A stretch of DNA of 64,000 nt from Bacteroidota bacterium. GTDB lineage: Bacteria; Bacteroidota; Bacteroidia; UKL13-3. Every line of letters begins with the position of its first letter. The stretch's first letter is position 1. Position numbers and translations under genes: made by a program. The DNA lies in the NCBI GenBank assembly GCA_027488905.1, contig JAIYAT010000035.1:594594-658593 (forward strand). The letters run 5' to 3'. Under the pieces are notes generated by a model. The model ran no database searches. It was given only the letters and a program-made list of their open reading frames with translations, and had not been told where the DNA came from. Of the stretch, positions 9,227 through 17,800 are shown piece by piece.

Positions 9227-9520
9227 ATGGACCAAAATTTATTGAATCAGTTTAGAAAAATCGCCTTTTGGGAAGGCGTTTCATTTATCGTATTGATGTT
9301 TGTTGCTATGCCTTTAAAGTATTGGGCAGGCTTTCCTCTTGCAGTAAAATATACAGGCTGGGCGCATGGTATTCTTTTTGTGATGTATGGAATTTGGTTG
9401 TTAAGAGTAAAAGAAGCCTATGCTTGGAATTTAAAAAGGCAGGCAGCAGCTATGATTGCTGCACTCCTGCCTTTTGGTACATTTATTTTAGAGAAAAAAA
9501 CGAAATATTTCGCTGAGTAA
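9227..9520 (+). CDS. DUF3817 family small membrane protein
   Basis: A 97-residue protein with three hydrophobic helices (about residues 14-30, 42-60 and 70-88). The pattern FWEGVSFIVLMFVAMPLKY, then AVKYTGWAHGILFVMYG and PFGTFILEK matches the DUF3817 family, found in both Gram-positive and Bacteroidota genomes and still without an assigned function. It has its own TATATTTG box and converges on the efp gene 10 bp away. Confidence 0.85.
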   Translation: MDQNLLNQFRKIAFWEGVSFIVLMFVAMPLKYWAGFPLAVKYTGWAHGILFVMYGIWLLRVKEAYAWNLKRQAAAMIAALLPFGTFILEKKTKYFAE

Positions 9521-9530
9521 CTAGTTAAGC

Positions 9531-10091
9531 CTATTTAACTCTTTCAACGTAGTCGCCAGTCCTAGTATCTACTTTTACTTTATCTCCTACGTTTACAAAC
9601 AAAGGAACCATTACTTCTGCCCCATTGTCTAACCTTGCAGGCTTTAATGTATTTGTTGCGGTATCTCCTTTTACGCCAGGTTCAGCATAATCGATAGTTA
9701 ACACTACAAAAGTTGGGGCTTCTGCAGTTAAAGGGGTATCTCCTTCAAAAGAAACCTTTACCATCATTTCTTCTTTTAGAAATTTAGCAGCTGGGCCAAC
9801 CAGAAGTTCTTCAATATAGACTTGGTCATATGTTTCAGGATCCATCATTACTAAACTGTTTCCGTCTTTGTAAAGATATTGCATCTCTTTAAACTCAACA
9901 CGAACCATTTCCACTGATTCGCCTGCTCTAAAGCGGTGTTCCATTTGTTTGCCAGATTTTACATTGCGTACTACTACCTGATAAAACGCTCTTAAATTTC
10001 CAGGGGTGCGGTGTTGGTATTCCATTACTTGACATAACTCATTGTTATGACGAATGAAACAACCTTTAAATAAATCTCCAGTATTTGCCAT
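9531..10091 (-). CDS. efp: Elongation factor P with a non-Lys/Arg modification loop
   Basis: A 186-residue translation factor that relieves ribosome stalling at proline stretches. The ATG at 10091 (MANTGDLFKGCF) fits the family start; a longer reading from 10181 is not conserved-looking. All three domains are present, ending in the classic GDKVKVDTRTGDYVERVK. The domain I loop reads HRTPGNLRAFYQ, where E. coli has KPGKGQAF. The position equivalent to the modified Lys34 is Asn32, with Leu and Arg following. It therefore belongs to an EF-P type that is not beta-lysylated or rhamnosylated at the usual site. It lies downstream of rsmG. A TATTTTCG -7-like box is on the same strand at 10120-10127. 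Confidence 0.95.
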   Translation of the reverse strand: MANTGDLFKGCFIRHNNELCQVMEYQHRTPGNLRAFYQVVVRNVKSGKQMEHRFRAGESVEMVRVEFKEMQYLYKDGNSLVMMDPETYDQVYIEELLVGPAAKFLKEEMMVKVSFEGDTPLTAEAPTFVVLTIDYAEPGVKGDTATNTLKPARLDNGAEVMVPLFVNVGDKVKVDTRTGDYVERVK

Positions 10092-10134
10092 ACTATTGTG
10101 TTTTAAGTTTTTGAGGCTGCGAAAATAGTCTTTT

Positions 10135-10770
10135 TCAGAAAATGTAAACGAGTTTTTTGGTTTCGAAAAAAGGCTCATCAAACCAAGTGCTTAATGGGAT
10201 TTCTTCTACAACAAGCTTTTTATTAATCGACCTTAAGTCTTTCAACTCTTGCTTTAAATCGCCTCCTTTTAGGAAAATATAACCGTTAATTTTAGAATTA
10301 AACTCTTCTCTGTCATCTAAATAGCTTTGTGTCCAACGGTAAAGTTGCTCTGCAGGTGCAACTGCCCTTGCCGTTATAAAATGAAAGGTTTCTCTAAGGT
10401 TTTCCACCCTTCCAATTGCAAAATCTGTATTTTTAAGGCCTAGTTCTTCTGAGATACCTTCGGCCACTTTAATTTTTTTTGCAATACTATCAATCATGGT
10501 AACCTCAATTTCTGGAAAGAAAATAGACAAAGGAATGCCAGGGAAACCTCCGCCTGTGCCAATATCTAAAACCTTCGTATTGGGCTTAAATTGAATAAAT
10601 TTAGCTATGGCAAGAGAATGTAAAACATGTCGTTCATATAGTGATTCAATGTCTTTTCTTGAGATTACATTAATTTGTGCATTCCAAGTAGCATAGAGGT
10701 TTTGAAGCTTTTCAAAATGTTGCAATTGGGTTTGGTTCAAACCAGGAAAATATTTTAATAAAATATCCAT
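10135..10770 (-). CDS. rsmG: 16S rRNA (guanine527-N7)-methyltransferase RsmG
   Basis: A 211-residue SAM-dependent enzyme that methylates G527 of 16S rRNA. Visible motifs are NVISRKDIESLYERHVLHSLAI, the SAM-binding VLDIGTGGGFPGIPL, and ITARAVAPAEQL. The ATG at 10770 shares one base with the stop of the upstream glycosyltransferase (TAATG), which indicates translational coupling. A TTG two codons earlier is possible but unnecessary. A GGTTCAAACC motif lies within the first dozen codons at 10734. Confidence 0.95.
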   Translation of the reverse strand: MDILLKYFPGLNQTQLQHFEKLQNLYATWNAQINVISRKDIESLYERHVLHSLAIAKFIQFKPNTKVLDIGTGGGFPGIPLSIFFPEIEVTMIDSIAKKIKVAEGISEELGLKNTDFAIGRVENLRETFHFITARAVAPAEQLYRWTQSYLDDREEFNSKINGYIFLKGGDLKQELKDLRSINKKLVVEEIPLSTWFDEPFFETKKLVYIF

Positions 10771-11906
10771 TACCAAATTTTTCTATTTCTCACGAAAAGG
10801 CCTCTAATTCCAAAAATCCAAATATAGACTAAATACAATAAATCTAAAATTGGTATAAACCAAATGATACTCATTGACTTAAGCTTTTTTAGCACCATGT
10901 AAAATACAATAAGTTGAACCAAAAGCCTAAAGGCATAAGTTATTCCAATAACAATGGGATTTACTCCAAAAAAATAGAGAGGAGCAAGCATTGCATAAAA
11001 AACCAACAAAGTAAAATAGTAAGCTCCAAGAAATAGTTTGTCTTTAGTTTTATAATATTTTCCTGCGTGAATATGTCTAGTTTTTTGGTTGAACCAATCA
11101 GAAAATTTCCTTTTAGGCTCGGTCACCATAAACGCATCTGGATGAATTTGTATGGCAACATTTGAAGAGGTAGCTGCTTGGTTTACAAACAAATCATCAT
11201 CACCACAAATAATATGTTGGTGTGCAGCAAAACCCTTTTGTTTAAAAAACAGTGACTTTGTATAAGCCAAGTTTCTTCCAACACCCATAAAAGGTTTTTT
11301 TAAAAGTGCGGCAGATAAATACCCCATGGCAGTGATCACAGTTTCATATCTAATAAATAAGTTTAAAAACCCTTTGTATTTTTTTTGTGGGGAATAACCA
11401 AGTACAATTTGGATATTATGATTGGCTAAAAAGCTGGTTTGCATTGCTTTTAGCCAATGAGGACTATTAGGGCGACAATCAGCATCAGTAAAAAATAGGT
11501 TTTCATAAAGAGCTGCTTTGATGCCAATTGTTAAAGCAAACTTTTTCCCAGTTGGATATTTTTCCTGTTCAATGAGTTTGCAAATTTTTAGGCGAGGATG
11601 GTTTTCTTGATAATACTCCAATAATTTCTGGCTATCATCCCAACTGCAGTCATTTACAACGATTACTTCGTATTCTGGATAGTCTTGGCTTAACAAAATA
11701 GGAAGATTTTCTTCCAAATTTCTATATTCATTTCTTGCAGAAATAATAACTGAAACAGGAGGAAAGGCGTGATTTGTTTCTGGCTTGGGTACCTTATAAA
11801 AAGCGAGCTTACTAAAAACAAAAATATAATAGAAAATCTGGGCAACAAGCGCAATTCCAAAAGCAATTAAAAAGACCCAACCCCAATCATTATTTATCTC
11901 CAACAT
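10770..11906 (-). CDS. Membrane-anchored family 2 glycosyltransferase
   Basis: A 378-residue GT-A fold glycosyltransferase. An N-terminal TM helix (about 12-32) is followed by PPVSVIISARNEYRNLEENLPILL and VIVVNDCSWDDS. The metal-binding TDADCRP and the acceptor-side CGDDDLFVNQAA then KTRHIHAGKYY (a QxxRW-like region) follow, and two to three TM helices close the protein. This is the layout of processive or lipid-linked GT2 enzymes, but donor and acceptor are not readable. It is coupled to rsmG by a one-base overlap, a housekeeping position rather than a polysaccharide locus. Confidence 0.85.
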   Translation of the reverse strand: MLEINNDWGWVFLIAFGIALVAQIFYYIFVFSKLAFYKVPKPETNHAFPPVSVIISARNEYRNLEENLPILLSQDYPEYEVIVVNDCSWDDSQKLLEYYQENHPRLKICKLIEQEKYPTGKKFALTIGIKAALYENLFFTDADCRPNSPHWLKAMQTSFLANHNIQIVLGYSPQKKYKGFLNLFIRYETVITAMGYLSAALLKKPFMGVGRNLAYTKSLFFKQKGFAAHQHIICGDDDLFVNQAATSSNVAIQIHPDAFMVTEPKRKFSDWFNQKTRHIHAGKYYKTKDKLFLGAYYFTLLVFYAMLAPLYFFGVNPIVIGITYAFRLLVQLIVFYMVLKKLKSMSIIWFIPILDLLYLVYIWIFGIRGLFVRNRKIW

Positions 11907-11984
11907 AGCTTACAAAGTTAAATTGCTTTTTCAATCTCTTGCCAACAAATTTCAACAAGTTAATGTGTATACTTTTTTTGTAGG

Positions 11985-12512
11985 TCAATTGAATCCTAAT
12001 TGCTTGATTATTTGTTCAATTTGCCAATCTTCAATTGGGTCGTATTCTTCTTTTAAGTTTGCATCAAAAACTTTTGCTAGCCCTTGCCAATAAACAGCGG
12101 TAAGGTCGCCACGATAGGTTTGTAGTAACTCGTATGTGGTTTTTCCGGTTTCTCTGTAAATGAGTTTAATAAGAATTCTGCCTTGAGAGCGTGTTAATCC
12201 TTTTAAATCATCCATAAATTGATTTTTAACTGCTTTTTCAGTGCGTTTAAGGTACTCTTTTCTTGCCTTATCAGTTGGTAAAACTTGTAGGTTTTGCTCC
12301 ATTAGTTGAAACCTAAAACTAGCCATTTTAGCATAAGGCAAAACCTTTTTAACATTGTATACAAGTCGTTGGTACTTCTTATGGTAATTAGAATCTTTCT
12401 GGGCTTCTACTATAAAATCTGGTAAACTATATTGAAAGGTATCGGGTTCGGCCTGACCCAAAACCTTAAAACTGCATGATAACAGAATAAAACAAAAAAG
12501 TAGATTTTTCAT
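11985..12512 (-). CDS. DUF4294 domain protein, secreted
   Basis: A 175-residue exported protein. The signal peptide is MKNLLFCFILLSCSFKVLG. The remainder has the DUF4294 pattern: LVYNVKKVLPYAKMA, then LTRSQGRILIKLIYRETGKTTYELLQTYRG and YWQGLAKVF. The family is specific to Bacteroidota and has no known function. It lies 19 bp downstream of lgt on the same strand, so co-transcription is likely. Confidence 0.85.
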   Translation of the reverse strand: MKNLLFCFILLSCSFKVLGQAEPDTFQYSLPDFIVEAQKDSNYHKKYQRLVYNVKKVLPYAKMASFRFQLMEQNLQVLPTDKARKEYLKRTEKAVKNQFMDDLKGLTRSQGRILIKLIYRETGKTTYELLQTYRGDLTAVYWQGLAKVFDANLKEEYDPIEDWQIEQIIKQLGFN

Positions 12513-12531
12513 AAGCCAATAAATCTAAAAA

Positions 12532-13686
12532 TCATGCCACTTTTTTTCGGTTCAAACCTAAATAAACTAAGGCTGTAATAGAAACCAAAACAAAAATTGA
12601 AGATATTATTTCAGCTTGTGTTATTTCATTTCCAAATATGTGATAATTGGTATTTACCCTAATCTTTTCAATTAGAAATCGTTCTATTCCATTCAACAAA
12701 AGATAAAAGAAAAAGAATGTTCCAGGAATTGTAAATTTCTTCCTAATTACCCAAAGAAACAAAAATAAACCTATACAAGTAACCGCCTCATAAAGCGGTG
12801 TAGGGAAGACCCCATTGGGCAAGGCAGAGCAATGATTTCCAACACAACCCGGTATTGGAATTCCTTCATTTAAAACATTGTTTGGATAATTATAAGCCCA
12901 AAACCAATCAGGCATAAAACTTAACCATTCTGGTTTAGGCATAAAATTTTCAATCCCCCAATCTCCATCTCCACTTAAATGACATCCAATTCTGCCAATT
13001 CCGTAAGAAAGCATCAATCCAGCGGCGGTACTATCACACATAACAAGTGCAGGAATTCCATTTTTCTTAGTATAATATAAGATACCTGTTGCCGCTACAA
13101 TGAGCCCACCATAAAAAGTTAAACCACTAAAAGAAATAAGCGCTCCAATTGGGTCAGCCATTAACTCATCTATATTTTCGAGGTTGTGAAATATTTTTGC
13201 CCCAAGTAATCCACCAATTGCAGCAATAGCAACAACAGTTCCCATTAATTGATGTGGGTTTTGGCTGACCCAAACTTCTTCACGCTTCTTTCCAATTAAA
13301 GCTTTTGCTTCTTTGTTTTTATAATAATAAGCGATTCCTCCACCTACAAGCGCGCCAAACCAGCTTCCTTTTGCACTTAATAAAAATTTTTGAGGGTTTT
13401 GAACCAAAGCATCATAATCGAGCACCATTTCTAGCAATTTGAAACCAATGAATGCACCAATGATTGTTTGAGTTATGATATCAACCAAAGTAATGGGTTC
13501 GTTTTGAACCAATTTTACACGAATAGGCTGCAGAAGGCCGTTGGCTTCGAATCTTTTTAATTCTAAAGTTGTCACTTGGTATGCCGCCATAAAGGCAAGG
13601 GCCATAAAAAAACCAAAGGTTTGAATCGGCATGGGGATGTTCAGGCCGAACAAATCGAGTAATAGGTCTGATATTGTTGCGTACAT
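12532..13686 (-). CDS. lgt: Prolipoprotein diacylglyceryl transferase
   Basis: A 384-residue polytopic inner-membrane enzyme that attaches diacylglycerol to lipobox cysteines. The Lgt signature is clear: [17 protein letters not shown], then PTPLYEAV and the C-terminal [13 protein letters not shown]. It is about 100 residues longer than the E. coli enzyme because of an extended region before the second half (about residues 50-150). Long Lgt forms are common in Bacteroidota. The GGTTCAAACC motif at 12549 lies in the last codons. The many lipoproteins in this window are its expected substrates. Confidence 0.95.
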   Translation of the reverse strand: MYATISDLLLDLFGLNIPMPIQTFGFFMALAFMAAYQVTTLELKRFEANGLLQPIRVKLVQNEPITLVDIITQTIIGAFIGFKLLEMVLDYDALVQNPQKFLLSAKGSWFGALVGGGIAYYYKNKEAKALIGKKREEVWVSQNPHQLMGTVVAIAAIGGLLGAKIFHNLENIDELMADPIGALISFSGLTFYGGLIVAATGILYYTKKNGIPALVMCDSTAAGLMLSYGIGRIGCHLSGDGDWGIENFMPKPEWLSFMPDWFWAYNYPNNVLNEGIPIPGCVGNHCSALPNGVFPTPLYEAVTCIGLFLFLWVIRKKFTIPGTFFFFYLLLNGIERFLIEKIRVNTNYHIFGNEITQAEIISSIFVLVSITALVYLGLNRKKVA

Positions 13687-13728
13687 GTATGCGAAGAAAC
13701 ATCAAAATTTTTAGATAAATTGTACCCC

Positions 13729-14760
13729 ATGAATAAAAATAAGATTGAATTACGAAGTGATACCTTTACCATGCCTACCAAAGAAATGAAGGAGGCAATG
13801 TTTTCGGCAGAAGTTGGGGATGATGTTTTTGGGGAGGACCCAACAGTTAATGCATTAGAAACATATTGTGCTGAATTATTTGGAATGGAAGCGGCACTTT
13901 TTTGCAGCAGTGGAACACAAACTAATCAAATCGCAATTAAAATGCATACCAAACCTGGCGATGAAGTAATATGTCATGAATTGGCTCATATTTATTTATA
14001 TGAAGGGGGAGGAATTGCGTATAACAGTGGTGCTTCCGTTAAATTAATTGCAGGAGATTTTGGAAGGTTTACCTTGAATCAGGCAAAAAACTGCATAAAT
14101 AAAGACGATATTCATTTCCCGTCAACTAGGCTCATAAGTATTGAAAACACAGTAAACCGTGGTGGAGGTTCTTGTTGGGATTTTGAAGAAATTAAAAAAC
14201 TAAGCGAGTTGTGTAAAGCAAATGGCTTAAAGTTTCATTTGGATGGTGCAAGGTTATTCAATGCTTTGGTGGCAAAAAAAGAGACGCCTAAACAATATGG
14301 TGAAGTATTCGACAGCATTTCAATTTGTTTAAGTAAAGGCTTGGGGGCGCCTGTTGGCTCGGTACTAATTGGTTCAAAAACAGATATAAAACAAGCCAAA
14401 AGGATTAGGAAAGTTATGGGCGGAGGCATGCGTCAGGCGGGATTTTTGGCGGCAGCTGGACTTTTTGCCTTAGAAAATCATGTTGATAGACTAAGCATTG
14501 ATCATAAAAATGCAAAATACATTGCCGAAATATTAAAAGAGCAAGCTTGGGTGAAGGATATTTTTCCGGTTGAGACCAATATTGTTATATTTAAACTTTC
14601 AGACAATCTTCCGTTTGAACGCTTTTTAAATTACCTCAATGAAAATGAAATTAGGGCTTCTGGCATTGGAAATAATTCCATAAGATTTGTGTTTCATTTG
14701 GGTCAAGACGAAGCACAAATTATTAGCTTGAAGGAACATATTCTAAAATTTATCGCTTAA
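13729..14760 (+). CDS. Low-specificity L-threonine aldolase
   Basis: A 343-residue PLP enzyme of fold type I that cleaves L-threonine or allo-threonine to glycine and acetaldehyde. The start is the ATG at 13729 ([17 protein letters not shown]); a TTG three codons earlier is in frame but less likely. Diagnostic segments are [28 protein letters not shown], the PLP-ring [10 protein letters not shown] and the Schiff-base lysine in [13 protein letters not shown]. It is divergent from lgt, with starts 42 bp apart. Confidence 0.93.
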   Translation: MNKNKIELRSDTFTMPTKEMKEAMFSAEVGDDVFGEDPTVNALETYCAELFGMEAALFCSSGTQTNQIAIKMHTKPGDEVICHELAHIYLYEGGGIAYNSGASVKLIAGDFGRFTLNQAKNCINKDDIHFPSTRLISIENTVNRGGGSCWDFEEIKKLSELCKANGLKFHLDGARLFNALVAKKETPKQYGEVFDSISICLSKGLGAPVGSVLIGSKTDIKQAKRIRKVMGGGMRQAGFLAAAGLFALENHVDRLSIDHKNAKYIAEILKEQAWVKDIFPVETNIVIFKLSDNLPFERFLNYLNENEIRASGIGNNSIRFVFHLGQDEAQIISLKEHILKFIA

Positions 14761-14889
14761 TATTGCCCAAAATTCAGGTATAAAGTCAGAATCACTAATC
14801 TTAATATTTACTAAATTATTATGTTTTTTAGGCTCAAACCTTTATTTTGTGCGTGAATTATCTAAACTTAAAATATAAGTTAAAATCTT

Positions 14890-17800
14890 ATGGTCAGAAA
14901 ATTACTCTTGCTCGCATTATTATTTGCAAGTTTTAAAATAGGCGCTCAAAGCTTTGTCAATGAAATTGCCACCTCAGGATTACCTGCAAATGGAGGTGAA
15001 ATTATGGGTGTTTTGGATTACAATAATGATGGTTTTACAGATATCATTTACGGAAATTCACTTACTGGCCAAGTTCAGTTTTACAAAAACAATGCTGGAT
15101 TGTTTGCAGATGCAAGCGTATCAACAAATTTTCCAACATTAGGCCTCACAGGAAATGGTAATCAGGCAGCAATTCCATTTGATTATAATGGAGATGGTTT
15201 TGTAGATATTCTATTTGCCACCTCTGGGAGTACAGGAGGAATGCGCTTGTTAAAAAACAACTGCGGATCTAACTTCACCGATGAATCAATTACCTCGCAA
15301 TTACCAGCAACTTTAGATATTATTGGGCAATACATTACTGATGACCCAATGATCTTAATTTCTGATTATGACAGAGATAATGACAATGACATTGTAGTTT
15401 GTAGAAAATCTGCTACTGAAAATTCCGTAAGTGTGTATGTAAATGCAGGTGGGATTTTTAGCACCCGAAATGATTTGGTTACAAGTATTCCTACAGCCAG
15501 CTTACCTTTTATTGCATTTTTAGACTATGATAGAGACAATGATGAAGATTTATTATTGGTATTAAGCAGTAACATTAACAATAACTCCACCATTTCACTA
15601 TATGATAATGGATCAGGTAGTTTTACTGTTCAAAGTAGCACAGGGCTTACAAATAGCAGCTCAGTGGGATTTGCTACAATATTAGATGCAGACAATGATG
15701 GATATGATGATATATTATTAGGAACAAAAGAAGTTATTTCACCGGGACCTGGTAATAATGGAAATCGTGTATTTAGGAACAATGGCGGAAATGGTACTTT
15801 TACAAATGTTAGCTTACTATATAATACATACCAAAGTTCAATTTTAGGAGATAATTACCAAAGCAATGTTTTTGATTATGACAATGATGGAGATTTAGAT
15901 GTATTATGGTCTGTAAGATCTAATTCTGGAGGTAGTAATAGACCAGCATTCAGAGTACAAACAGGTTTAGGAGTATTTTCAACCAATAGTTCATTAGATG
16001 CTTTATCAATTGCTGGAAATACAAGAAGTAAGTTGGTTGTATTTGACTACAACAATGATGGAAAGATGGATGTTTTTGGCCAGACTTCCACAGGAAATGC
16101 ATTGATGAGAAACAACCATTCAGCTGGGAACTATTTAAAAGTAAAACCATTGACCTGCAGTGGACAAGGCTTACCAATTGGTTCTAAAGTTTATGTAAGT
16201 TCAGGTGGAAGTGGACAATTTAAATCTTTTAATTACAACCAAACAAACACAAGTACTTCATCAAATGGCCAAGAATTGCATTTTGGATTAGGCTCTGCAA
16301 GTATTGTAGATACAGTAATTGTCTTTTACCAAAATTTCGCAAACATTGTTATGTTAAACAACGAAAGTGTTAATCAAACGCTTTCGATTACGGATGGCGT
16401 TTGTAAATTAGGTGAAGCATTAGTATTTAGCTTCCCAACAGATAGTATCACAGATTGCAGTGGAAAGGGAACAATTGTTTCGGCGACTGCTGGTTTTGTA
16501 AACTATAAATGGAGTACAGGAGAATCAACACCAGATATCACTGTTAGTAGCCCTGGTTGGTATGCTTGTGAAGTTGAAAATGTTTCAGGATGTAAGGCAA
16601 AAGATAGTATTTATGTAAAATTCGGTTTCGCCTATGTATTGCCTATAGATACTATTATTTGTGAGGGTGCAAGTGTAACGATAAATGCCTATCCTCGTTT
16701 TGATTGTTCACCATTTGGAGCTCCGAGTAAAGTAAAGAAGATTATTCCAGAATTTATTGATGCTGGTGAATTTAATGGGCATCATTATTATTTGTATACT
16801 ATCTCTGGAAGTTGGAAAGATGCTGCACAAACTGCCTTGATTAATGGAGGATTTTTGGCTTCAATAAATAGTGTTGAAGAGCAAAATTTTATTGAGAATA
16901 ATCCAGCTCTTGCTGGAAAAAATCTTTGGATTGGTTTACACAATGAGAATAACGATCCATTTAAATGGATGAATTGTGATACATTAAACTACACCAATTG
17001 GCAATTGTCTGCTGGTGCGCCAACACCAGATCCTACAGATAATTATGTATTTATGAGAGCCGAAACTTGCCCTGACGGAAGGCAATGGAAGAATACAAAA
17101 ATATTACCTCCTATTGGAGACCCTTGTGAAAGTGAAATTTTCGGACTAATTGAATTTGATGACGCTACCAATATTGAGTATATATGGAGTACTGGAGAAA
17201 CTGGTCCTACTATCACTGTTAATCCAACAGGACCGCTAACGGCAGTTGTCGAGATTATTCAAAATGGCACCACCTGCTATGGGTCCGCTAATATTAGTGT
17301 TATTAATTTTAGTAGTATATTTAGTTTTGATACTTTAACAGAATGTAATTCAAATTCTGTGTTATTGCAAGCTCAAACTGGATTTTCAAGTTACCAATGG
17401 AGTACAGGTGCTATAACAGATAATATATTGGTTTTTTCAGGCGGGTGGTATAAAGTTACCGCAGTATCAAGTAATGGATGTATTGGCAGCGATAGTATTT
17501 TTGTAATATTATTTAATTCTAGCATCAAAACACCAGATACAACCGTTTGTGCAGGTGTTTCTGTAACCCTAAGAGGACCAACAACCCCATTTTCTTATTT
17601 ACCTGAGTATTCTCAAGATTTCCAAACTTTAAGCTATCCAAATTGGAATACAAATTCTTCGATTAATTATAGTGGATCAAGAATTTTAGGTCCGTTTGCA
17701 AATGATTCAATTACTTTAAATTTAACAGGACTTGCAACACATGATTCTGTATTGGTAACTTTTGATTTATTTATCCATGACACTTGGGAAGGAGATTGTT

